Shown in pieces: positions 26,712 to 64,000 of a stretch of DNA of 64,000 nucleotides. Origin of the DNA: Erpobdella octoculata. Taxonomy: Eukaryota; Annelida; Clitellata; Hirudinida; Erpobdellidae. The position numbers and the translations under genes were made by a program. The stretch is from contig OZ022244.1 in assembly GCA_963978895.1 (NCBI GenBank), positions 27,178,257-27,242,256 of the forward strand, given 5' to 3'. The notes under the pieces are model-generated. The model saw nothing but the letters and a program-made list of their open reading frames with translations, was not told where the DNA came from and ran no database searches. The first letter of the stretch is position 1. Each line of letters begins with the position of its first letter.

Positions 26712-29679
26712 TTTTATTTATTAAATGCCTTGGTTCAACTGGTTATTTGTGATATGTAAAAATATTTTCTTAATAATTCAATAACTTTTATCTTTAAATG
26801 TGTAGTTGTAATCTAAGTTGTGTTGACTGTTTTGTTCTGCTTACTGTACATAGTATATATATGCTGTAGTATAATATATGAAAAATATTTGCTGCTAATA
26901 TTTTATTAAAAAATAAACATGAACATTATATACTGGAATATAATATGAAATGTAATTTGTAAGGTTTTGTTCTGAAATTCTTTTGTCCATGTTTTCTACC
27001 TATGAGTTACTAACACTACCTATGTTGGTACATCAAGCCATGGTGATGTGCTGAAGGTTAACTTTAAAATTTAATTTGAAAATAACTGGCCTTGAGCAAG
27101 GCACATAAAAATTGTTTTAAGTTATTATTTGACAACTTATATAGATATTTCAAGTGCCCTTGAAAATTTCAAGGTCACTTACCCTCAACCTAGTTTGTGT
27201 CAACCATCCCGTTGGTGCTGGACAAGCATTCCTTCCTTTGTTACAATTTGTTCACGCGGATGTATATATTTATTGCTAAAAACTGACAAAATTAAAATGG
27301 AATGAGATAATTAATTGATAGGCATTTGTTGCGCCGTCTGGCGATAGAATCGACAAGTTATGATATCGCTTAGTGTTATAAGCCACCGTAGTAGCGCGAG
27401 GTGATCGGCTCGGGCATATGGAATCTCGCTTTTTTGAATGGCTGAGCTGACGTTTTCTGCGCTCAAACCCACGACACAAATGTGTTTGTATGTAGTTGAG
27501 AGTCGTGCAAGTTAACCACTTTGCTCGCTGTTAACCAAAATTAAAGAATTATTTTGTTATATTCGTTCATTATAAAAGAAATTGTCAAATCGCAATTTTT
27601 TTAAGACAAAAAAGTAGAAGTAAAACAATAGAAATAATTAGTAAATGTTAGTATACGACATTTTACATATAAACCAGATCTAGGACGAGTCCTGACGCCA
27701 CCGCTGTCATCCGGAATATTTGAAATCGAAATATTTGCTCAAACTCATGCAAAATTATATCAGTAAACAAAAGTTATCACGGTGTATGTGGGGGTTGAAT
27801 TGGCCCGACGACGCCGCAGTAGTCAGCCAACATTTTCATTTTAGAGTTTGTGTGTCAAACATCTGCTTCTCCAAATGCTTATTTTTGGATATATTTTCTT
27901 TCGTTTGCAAACAGCGCTGCTCTGGTGCGTTTTCTTTAGTGATAGATACCAAGAAAAATTAATTACTGTGTTGAGTTTTAAGTATTATAACGTTTCATTG
28001 AGTAATAAAAATAAAAGTTTTTTTACACCCATCAAATAATTCCACTGAAAAATTGCAACAAATACCTACTGACAGCAGTTCTATTAGTCTCATCAGGTAG
28101 CGTCTAAAAATAAATATGATATTTATATTTAGCTCCAAATTCTTCCCAAAAATAACCAAACCACGTCACAAAAAATTGAATATGTTGTATAGTGTGGGCG
28201 ATAGCGACCGAGTACAAATTGTAGAATTAAGTTCTTTGTTAACTTGAATATTTTAGCTGTTTGCATTCCAAGAATTTTAATTATTTACTATATATATGTG
28301 CATTTTCTTCTTTGTGAGCGTAAAACCTCGTGGAATATTTTTAAATTTATTTATTCTCCTACTCACCATCTAATAATAGGTATATATATATATGTAGCCT
28401 ACGTTGTTCTATTAAAATTTTTCTTTTCAAAAACACTAGACGTGCGAACATTCGAAAACTTAAGCAGTTCTGGGTGCAATTGGTAGCATAAATAGGCTGC
28501 AGTAAGTACACAACAGTGGCACCCGCGGCGCCACCATTTCGCCCCTTAGAGAACTTTTTTATTTTTATGTACAGTACGTATAGATATCTTGATATAACTA
28601 TATGCAGCTTCTCTATTGCCATATAAATATGTTCGCATAAACTGCCATAAACAGAATGGTAGCATAAAGCATTTTCTTCGGAAAAACATAAAAAAATTAG
28701 CAAAGTGTAATCAAAGGTTCTCTCAATTTGTCGTTCATTTCTCTTGTGCACTTTTGTTTGGTTATTCTAAATTTTCCTCACTGAAATGCATGAACAAATC
28801 TTACTTTGAAGCTGATATATCATCACAAAATATAATCAGGAAATAATAAGATTATCAAAACAAATGTGGCATTCTCAACTCAACTCGAGTAAAGTTTCAT
28901 GTCGTGTGTTAAGGTTTTTCCAAACACTTCCAAGATCTTATATTTGTTTTTGCATTCACAGGTGCTGGTGTAGAAAAAGTGAATTTTGTTTTAAAATTTG
29001 TAAAACTCAATCAGAGAAGTATAATGACAAAAGACCGTCTACATTAATGCTTCTCTTCTGATGTCTGTTCAGAAAGACATTGAACTAAATCTGAATGACA
29101 TCATTAACATCTCTGCCACGCAGTTACCAAAAATAATGATGCTTCTTAATCATCTAAAACAAGTAAAACAATAATACTTTTCAGAGTATTATAACTTTTT
29201 AGCCAATAAAACACTTTCAAAGTGATTGTTTCTACAGTGTTCATTTATTTGATTAATTTTTTAAGCAAAAGCTTAAACTTCTACTTTCCAAATTATCTTC
29301 AGTAACAATTATAAATTAGTCAGTTATGAAGATGCATTTTGCAGTTGTTTTAAGACAGAGTCTTCGTAGGAAATCAATGACACTCATTTCTATTTCTTAC
29401 GTAATAGCAGTTATATATGCTCTATTTATTTTTCAATTGTTCCATAAAATTATTTAATCTTATTATGGTGAGACGAAAGTTTCAACATTTTGCACACACA
29501 AAAAAAGAAACCGAAAAAACTGTAAGGTGAACGAAAGTGCAAAACAAAGTTGCTATATTTACTAAATATTACTATATTACTATATTGGGTGGTCTTGATA
29601 TATCCTACTCTGACTTGAGTGTTACTGTTTAACAACATCACCAGTTTAATTCATTGATTGTTGATAATATAATAATAAG
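26712..29679. other. PIGF 3' flank and intergenic sequence
   Basis: AT-rich. The first few hundred bases probably include the PIGF 3' UTR. Apart from a possible tRNA-like SINE head at 27400-27535, no exon or repeat family was recognised. Open frames up to 130 codons occur but lack domains, splice logic or recurring composition. Confidence 0.5.
27400..27535 (-). mobile_element. Possible tRNA-derived SINE head
   Basis: On the minus strand, GAGCAAAGTGGTTAACTTGC resembles an RNA polymerase III A box. About 60 bases on, GTGGGTTTGAGCGC resembles a B box. The spacing suits a tRNA with a long variable arm. No second copy lies in the window, and the fold was not computed. Confidence 0.3.
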
Positions 29680-30365
29680 CTTACCTGCCGCTGAACGAAA
29701 TAGCTAGTGGGATGCTAACCCTAACCCTAACAAAGTAACTAGTGGGATGGTAACCCTAACCTTAGCCATAAACCTAACCCTAAAAAAGTAACTAGTGGGA
29801 TGTTAACCCTAACCCTAACAAAGGAACTAGTGGGATGCTAATCCTAACCCTAACCATAAACCTAACCCTAACAAAGTAACTAGTGGTATGCTAACCCTAA
29901 TCCTAAACCTAACCTTAACAAAGTATCTAGTGGGATGCCAACCCTAACCCTAAACCTAACGAAGTAATATGTGGGATGCTAACCCTAACCGTAACGAAGT
30001 AACTAGTGGGTTGCTAACCATAAACCTAACTCTAACAAAGTAACTAGTGGGATGCTAGCCCTAACCATAAACCTAACCCTAACAAAATAACTAGTGGGAT
30101 GCTAACCCTAACCATAACTCTAACCCTAACAAAGGAACTAGTGGGATGCTAACCCTAACCCTAAACCTGACATTAACAAAGTAACCAGTGGGATGCTAAC
30201 CCTAGCCCTAAACCTAACCCAAGCTCTAAACCTAACCTTAACGAAACTAGTGGGATGCTAACCAAAACCCTAACTAAGTAACTAGTGGGCTGCTAACCCT
30301 AACCCTAACCCTAACAAAGTAACTAGTGGGATGCTAAACCTAACACTAACCCTAGAACTAAACCT
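29680..30365 (+). repeat. Telomere-like composite array, block 1
   Basis: Degenerate CCCTAA hexamers alternate with the spacer AAAGTAACTAGTGGGATGCT. It begins after GCTTACCTGCCGCTGAACGA, a start sequence that recurs at the beginning of block 2. Confidence 0.95.
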
Positions 30366-30376
30366 AACCCAAATGA

Positions 30377-30425
30377 AGTTACCCCGGACATTCCCCCTCC
30401 AGAGTAGGACATTCCCCTCCCCCTG
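30377..30425. repeat. GC-rich arm between array blocks
   Basis: It contains CCGGACATTCCCCCTCC and GGACATTCCCC. Their complements recur at 34497-34576, on the far side of array block 2, forming imperfect inverted flanks. Confidence 0.6.
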
Positions 30426-30582
30426 TTGTAAGATTTTTCTTCCCTGACAGATGAAAATAAATAAAAGAATTTGTGGTTTTGCAAGAGTTTCCTCCATGTT
30501 AAGGTTTAGGAACTAGGGCTGTCAAAAGCTTATAAACAGAAAAATCGCGTAAAGCATTTTTGCGGAATGTTGGATGTCCTGG

Positions 30583-33500
30583 CTTACCTGCTGCTGAGCA
30601 AAGTAGCAAGTGGGATGCTAACCCTAACCCAAACGAAGTAACTATTTGGCTGACCCTAACCCTAACAAAGTAACAAAGTGGGATGCTAACCCTAACCCTG
30701 GACCCAAACCTAACCCTAACACTGCCAAAGTAACTAACCTTAGACCTAACCCTAACCCTAGCCTTAAACCTAACATTAACCCTAACAAATTAACTGCTAA
30801 CCCTAACCCTAACTCTAAACCTAACCCTAACGAGTTAATTAGTGGGATTCTAACCCTAAACCTAACCCAAGCCCTAAAGCCAACCCTAACAAAATAACTA
30901 ATGAGATGCTAACCCTAACCCTAATAAATTAACAAAATGGGATGCTAACTCTAACCCTGGCCTCACCCTAACCCTAACCTTGACAAAGTAACAAGTGGGA
31001 TGCTAACCCTAACCCTAGCTCTAAGCCTAACCCTAACAAAAGATCTAGTGGGAAGCTAACCCTAACTCTAAACCTAATCCTAACGAGGTAATTCGTGGGA
31101 TGCTTATCATAACCCTAACCCTAACCCTGCCAAAGTAACTAACCTTAGACCTAACCCTAACAAAGTAACTAGTGCGATGCTAACCCTAACACTAGCTCTT
31201 AACATAGCCCTAATGAATTAATTAGTGGGATGCTAACCCTAAACCTAACCCTAAGAAAGTAACAAAATGGGATGCTAACCCTAACTCTGGCCCCAAACCT
31301 AACCCTAACCCTTCCAAAGTAACTAACCTCAGACCTAACCCTAACCCTAACCTTAAACCTAACCCTAACCCTAACAAAATAACTACTGGGATGCTAACCC
31401 TAACCCTAAAATGTAACAAAATGAGATGCTAACTTGCTAACCCTAACCCTGGCCCCAAACCTAACCCTAACCTTTCCAAATTAACTAACTTCAGACCTAA
31501 CCCTAACCCTAGTCTTAAACCTAACTCTAACCCTGACAAAGTATCTAGTGGGATGCTAACCCTAACCCTGGCCCCAAACCTAACCCTAACCCTAACAAAG
31601 TAACTATTGGGATGCTAACCCTAGCCCAAGCTCTAAACCTAACCCGAACAAATTAATTAGTGGGATGCTAACCCTAAACCTAACCCAAGCCCTAAACCAA
31701 ACCCTAACAAAATAACTAATGAGATGCTAACCCTAACAAAGTAACAAAAAGGAATGCTAACCCTAATCATGGCCCCAAACCTAACCCTAACCCTGGCCCC
31801 AAACATAACCCTAACCCTGACAAAGTAACTAGTGGGATGCTAACCCTAACCCTAGCTCTAAACCTAACCCTGACAAAGTAACTAGTGGGATGCTAACCCT
31901 AACCCTAGCTCTACACCTAATCCTAACAAGGTAATTCGTGGGATGCTAACCCTAACCCTAAACCTAACACTATCGAGGTAATTAGTGCGATGCTAACGCT
32001 AACCCTAAAATTCGAAGTAACTAACCTTAGACCTAACCCTAGCCCTAGCCTTAAACCTAACCCTAACCCTAACAAAGTAACTAGTGGGATGGTAAACCCT
32101 AACACTAACTCTAAACCTAACCCTAACGAGTTAATTAGTAGGATGCTAACCCTAAACCTAACCCAAGCCCTAAACCTAACCTTAACAAAATAACTAGTGA
32201 GATGATAACCCTAACCCTAATAAAGTAACAAAATGGGATGCTAACTCTAACCCTGGCCCCACCCTAACCCTAACCTTGACAAAGTAACAAGTGGGATGCT
32301 AACCCTAACCCTAGCTCTAAGCCTAACCCTAACAAAAGATCTAGTGGGAAGCTAACCCTAACCCTAAACCTAATCCTAACGAGGTAATTCGTGGGATGCT
32401 AATCATAACCCTAACCCTAACCCTGCCAAAGTAACTAACCTTAAACCTAACCCTAACAAAGTAACTAGTGGGATGCTAACCCTAACACTAGCTCTTAACC
32501 TAGCCCTAATGAATTAATTAGTGGGATGCTAACCCTAAACCTAACCCAAGCCCTAAACCTAACCTTAAGAAAGTAACAAAATGGGATGCTAACCCTAACC
32601 CTGGCCCCAAACCTAACCCTAACCCTTCCAAAGTAACTAACCTCAGACCTAACCCTAACCCTAACCCTGACAAAGTAACTAGTGGGATTCTAACCCTAAC
32701 CCTGGCCCCAAACCTAACCCTAACTCTGCTAAAGTAACTAACCTTGAACTTACCCTAACCTTAAACCTAACCCTAACCCTAACAAAATAACTACTGGGAT
32801 GCTAACCCTAACCCTAAAAATGTAACAAAATGGGACGCTAACTTGCTAACAATAACCCTGGCCCCAAACCTAATCCTAACCCTTCCAAAGTAACTAACTT
32901 CAGACCTAACCCTAGCCCTAGCCTTAAACCTAACCCTAACCCTAACAAAGTAACTAGTGGGATGCTAACCCTAACCCTAAACCCAACCCAAACGAGGTAA
33001 TTAGTGGAATGCTACTAACAAAGTAACAAAGTGGGATGCTAACCATAACCCTGGCCCCAAACGTAACCCTAGCTCTGCCAAAATAACTAATCTTAGACCT
33101 AACCCTAACCCTAACCTTAAACCTAACCTTAACCCTAACCTTAAACCTAACCCTAACCCTAACCCTAACCTTAAACCTAACCCTAACCCTAACCCTAACC
33201 TTAAACCTAACCCTAACCCTAACAAAGTAACAAATGGGATGCTAACCCTAAACCTGCTCTAAACCTAACCCTAACAAAGTATCTAGTGGAATGCTAACCC
33301 TAACCTTAAACCTAATCCTGAAGAGGTAGTTTGCGGTATGCTAATCCTAACCCTAAACCTAACCCTAACCCTAACAAAGTAACTAGTGGGATGCTAACCC
33401 TAACCCTAAATCTAACCGATAACAAAATAACAAAATGGGATGCTAATTTTAACCCTAGCTCCAAACCTAATCCTAACCCAAAACCTAACAAAGTTACTAG

Positions 33501-34375
33501 TGGGATGCTAACTCTAACCCTAACCCTAAACTTAACCCAAGCCCTAAACCTAACCCTAACAAAGTATCTAATGGGATGCTGACCCTAACCTTAAACCTAA
33601 CGAATTAATTAGTGGGATGCTAACCCTAACCCTAACTCTAAACCTAACCCAAGCCCTAAACCTAACCCTAACAAAGTAACTAGTTGGATGTTAACTCTAA
33701 CCCTAAAAAAGTAACAAAGTGGGATGTTAACCCTAACCGTAGCACTAAACCTAACCTTAACAAAGTAACAAAGTGGGATGCTAACTCTAACCTTGGCCCC
33801 AAACCAAACCCTAACCCTGCCAAAGTAACTAACCTTAGACCTAACCCTAACAAAGTAACTAGTTAGATTTTAACCCTAACCCTAGCTCTCAACCTATCCC
33901 TAACAAAGTATCTAGTGGGATGCTAATCCTAACCCTAAACTTAACCCTAATGAGGTAATTAGTGGAATGGTAACCCTAACCCTAAACCTTACCCTAACGA
34001 GGTAATTAGTGAGATGCTAACCCTAACCCTAAACCATAACCCTAGCAAAGTAACAAAGTGGGATGTTAACCCTAACTGTAGCCCTAAACCTAACCCTAAC
34101 GAAGTAACTAGTGGGATGCTAATTCTAACCCTAAACTTAACCCTAACAAAGTAACAAAGTGGGATGTTAACCCTAACCTTAGCCCTAAACCTAACCCTAA
34201 CGAAATAATTAGTGGGGTGCCGGGTTGCTAACCATAACCCTAGCCCCAAACCTAACCCTAACAAAGTAACTAGTGGGATGCTAACCGTAGCCCTAACCCT
34301 AGCCCTAAACATAACCCTAACGAAGTAACCAGTGGGATGCTAGCCCTAACTCTAACCCTAACCGTAACTTAACCC
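30583..34375 (+). repeat. Telomere-like composite array, block 2
   Basis: About 3.8 kb of CCCTAA variants (CCCTAA, CCTAAA, CCCTAG, CCTTAA) with many copies of the spacer AAAGTAACTAGTGGGATGCT and secondary spacers such as CTGGCCCCAAACC and TGCCAAAGTAACTAACCTTAG. The unit length varies, which suggests repeated unequal exchange. The open frames with PNPN or LGLGLG repeats come from this and are not genes. Confidence 0.95.
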
Positions 34376-34496
34376 TTTTTCTCATACTGCTCTATTCAAT
34401 TAATAATATTCGATTAAATATAAACAATAAATGTTAAATCTTTTTAAAATGTGTTTTGTTTGGTAGAAAAACGTGAACTCTAACTCTACGCGGGGG

Positions 34497-34576
34497 GATG
34501 TCCTATCCCGGGAGGGAAGTCCGGAGGGAAATGTCCGGAGGGGTAATATCCGGGGGGAATGTCCGTTCCCCGCTTT
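34497..34576. repeat. GC-rich arm after the telomere-like array
   Basis: Units of GGAGGGAAATGTCCGGAGGG, inverse in sense to 30377-30425. A 40-base SINE tail fragment (TTAAAAGACTATAAACTATA) follows at about 34595-34630. Confidence 0.6.
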
Positions 34577-35574
34577 TTACATACAGTTTTAAAACAGCTG
34601 GTTTAAAAGACTATAAACTATAAAAAAATGTATTTTTACGGGACTTTATTATTAGAACTAATAATAACAACGTTATCAACATAACGTGCATTTAAAACAG
34701 ATTAGTAGAATCTTATTTTCGCCCTTTTAAAGTTTTTTTTTCATTGTGAGCCTTTTTTATTTTCGTCTTTATTAACGTGCACTTTTTTTTATCATTCAAG
34801 GTCATTCACCTTTTTTATTTTGCCCTTTTGTTTTCGCCCTTATATTTTCCCGCATTTGTTTTCGCTCTTATATTTTTGCCCTTTTATTTTCGCCTTTATA
34901 TTACCGCGCTTTTGATAGGACATACTATGTAAGAGTGCTTCACCATAGATGACCGATGTCTTGTGGAAAATTTTTAAAATTAATACAAACCTACTAAATA
35001 TGATACAGGATTGTATTTTACTTTTCAATATACAGGCTTTGCGTCATTTTTCAAAATTATTTTATTGTGTTTTATTTAATTGTCCAAAAAATTATAGTTC
35101 ACGTGTTAAAAATGATAAAAAATTAAATATTTAACTGAATACAATGTTTTTAGTTACTTGGTTCTCAGAGCTGGGTGTAATCGGCTGCCAAATTTTTCGA
35201 TCGGACATGAGACAAATATATGGAGACAAACTTTCAGGGATGGGCTCAAAGGTTTGTGGAAAAAGAAAAAGGGGAGTGCGTTTAAAGAGCTCTAAAAAAT
35301 GTGTGACATGCTTTATTAATTATTGATCTATTAGCAATAAATTTCATTCCAGCATATTTTTATTACTCAAAATTAAATACAAATCCCAACAATTATTTAA
35401 TAATTCAACATTAAACAAATAATTAAACCTATATAATCGGTCCATACATGAGCAACATCATGCAGTCCCAGTTTTCGGCGTTAACGTGACTGTTTTCCCT
35501 TTAAGAAGATGATCTAGATCTAGAAACTTCAGTTAAGCCCTGTACACGTCGACAAAAAAACCCAACCCGACAAC

Positions 35575-35960
35575 ACCATCATCATCATCATTTATTTTTG
35601 AAACGTCCCTATTCCACGCTATGCTAGGGTTGGACGTTTTTTCCATATCAGGCCCCTCCACAAGTCACGATCCAGGGCAGACTGTCGCTTCAGGCCGAGC
35701 TCATAAATTCTTCTTCACGCCCATAGCTAACTTTTCACTTCCGTCTAGGCCCAGAAAAGGAAGCGCAGACCTTGTAGACCTTGTTTGACCAGGCGACGTC
35801 CGAGCCGGCATGAAATTCTTTGTTTTGTTACCCATATGGAATTTGGAGCAAAGTTTTACCCGGATGCCCTTCCTGCGAACCTCCCTTTAGTCGCCTTTTA
35901 CGACACGCATAGTAGGATACACGGTGGTTCTATTCTATCGGCCCGAACCACCAAACAAAA
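35575..35960. mobile_element. Dispersed SINE/MITE-like repeat
   Basis: It starts at a CATCATCAT run. The sequence contains ATTCCACGCTATGCTAGGG, TTACCCGGATGCCCTTCCTG and GTCGCCTTTTACGACACGCA. I recognise the last two as words of a very widespread animal interspersed repeat. It has no second copy in this window to set its limits. Confidence 0.5.
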
Positions 35961-37055
35961 AAAATCAGATCAAATCGGTCGGTGTGAAATAGTAAATAGT
36001 CAAGCACAAAACCAACGCGACAAGCACGTTGAAGTCGCGTGTATTTTACATTACGTAAAAAGTAGGTACTAGACACTAGACACCGAATTATCATTCCACA
36101 TTTGTCCATTTTCTTCTTCAGCGTTCCACCAACCTCTTATTTCTCACTCACTCTTTCCATTCATGTTCTCACTGGTTCTCACCATTTGTTTACATTTAAT
36201 TTATTTACATTTAATTTGCTTCTATTAATAGAACATACGATTCAGAAATCCGTTCATTACCTACCGTAAACAAAATTTAATTTAATTTTTTTCTGAGGCA
36301 AATTAACAGAGCGGATTCACATAAGGATTAATAAATTTGTGGTGGGTGTTTCCAGATTTTAAAATCATAGAAATAAACCTTATTTAAGCTGCCATCTAAC
36401 GAATTTCATTACTAATTACAATGACAAAAAAGCTCCGAGGTCAAGTGTTATTTTAGCATTGTCTGAGACAGATACAGACGTTAATAAAGCCACAATCAAA
36501 TTTATCCATTGTTTTGGCAGGTAGTTTTTCCCTCTTTAATCTATAAAATTTATTTATTATTTATAGATTGACAGCAACGAACCAGTTGACATTGTTGTGG
36601 TTCGTACCGTTACCAACATCTATTCGATAATTTACATAATTTACATGTTGCAAAACGATACGAAACAGTCAAAAGAATGCAAAATATCTGAGAGTTAATG
36701 ACGCGCATTTCCAATGCGTCTTTTTTTGCACCACGCATTCTTATAACGATTTGTGGGTGTCTTTTATCAATAAACAACAAGCTTATATATATTATATTTA
36801 TTTTGTAACTATACATCCTTCTGACTGAGTCAATTTTGACGATCTTAGAGCTGATAGATAAAACCAAAACATATAAGTTATTGAAGACATTCTGTCGTCG
36901 ATTGATATGAGTTATTTGGTTTTTAGTTAAACGCATTGATACGTTCGTTTTACAAGCAAGTGTTTGCGTCGAGTATACAAGCATGACCCTATGTAAGAGA
37001 GTGCTTGTATGTACAAACGCATATATTAACTCACACACACACATACATATATATG

Positions 37056-37182
<127 letters not shown>

Positions 37183-37705
37183 GGTTTATATAAGCCACTT
37201 GAATGTTGTTTTTAGCTTTCGGTTATTGAGTTGAGTGTGTCTGAGCTGCTTTAGTGATTTAGTCTGACAAATTATGTCAAAAGTTGTCTTTTTATTATTC
37301 TTGTTTGCTTAAAAAGTCATTAAAATTTACCATGACACTCTGAAAGTCGTTTTAAATTCAACTCAACCCTACGTTAAAACTTAGTTCCATTTTTAAGCTA
37401 AACAACTTCGTTTTTTAACCGGCCTGTTCGGCTTTATCTTTATCCATGTTTAACAAAACATGATCGTTGGAGGTTTATATGCGAAAATACATGTTGTGAA
37501 TACCTAATCGTCAGTCGTCACAGAATTAGTTATCGTCACAAGCTCCAAGAGGTTTTACATTGCTTTTCTGTAAAAATTACTATTTACTCCACCGAAAACA
37601 AAAAAGACCAAAACAATCAAAGAAACGAATTTGACAGTCATCTTCAGAACAATAGCAACGAGAGAGGATAAACCAACAACGAAGAAAGGTGTGAAAAACA
37701 GAAAC

Positions 37706-64000
<26,295 letters not shown>

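Noticed and set aside
30646..34312. Open frames with PNPNPKPN or LGLGLRLG repeats
   Set aside because: They are translations of degenerate CCCTAA repeats, which are open in many frames. No start context, domain or splice pattern.

Overview
This is a window of an AT-rich animal (metazoan) nuclear genome. The genes are intron-rich, with GT-AG splice sites that I traced by hand. Telomere-type TTAGGG-like repeats, SINEs, LINE remains and very many micro- and minisatellites fill the rest. Two genes of the acetylcholine-binding-protein (AChBP) type point to a lophotrochozoan, most likely a mollusc or annelid. I cannot name the species. A 200-base assembly gap lies at 1301-1500.

Layout. (1) 1-8023: a pair of secreted Cys-loop ligand-binding-domain genes on the + strand. 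The first is present only as its last exon (1501-1631), with the classical vicinal-cysteine loop. The second (4213-8023) can be followed complete in five exons and has lost most of the known ligand-contact residues. (2) 8280-9552: a 5'-truncated, frameshifted non-LTR retrotransposon. (3) 10153-10375: a small GC-rich fold-back element next to the 3' end of DNA polymerase beta (POLB, - strand, 12 exons found at 10449-14290, first exon missing). (4) 14900-17460: a nest of mobile elements, made of SINEs, a terminal-inverted-repeat element, a telomere-like array and a decayed reverse transcriptase. (5) 18696-24252: LMAN2L/VIPL, a lectin of the early secretory pathway (- strand, 9 exons, 318 residues). 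It is head-to-head with PIGF, a GPI-anchor synthesis factor (+ strand, 24665-26711, 5 exons, 225 residues). (6) 29680-34375: about 4.5 kb of degenerate (CCCTAA)n mixed with a fixed spacer repeat. (7) 37706 to the right edge: the 5' part of CRIM1 (+ strand). It encodes a signal peptide and IGFBP domain, then cysteine-rich and VWC domains, and has an 18 kb first intron loaded with satellites and a near-perfect 140-bp-arm hairpin.

The genes are not an operon-like system. LMAN2L and PIGF both act in the ER/Golgi membrane system and probably share a 412-bp bidirectional promoter. CRIM1 is a membrane-anchored regulator of BMP-type ligands in its known relatives. POLB is base-excision repair. The AChBP-like pair are secreted proteins of the pentameric ligand-binding fold. 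Most long open frames in the window lie in satellites and are not genes.
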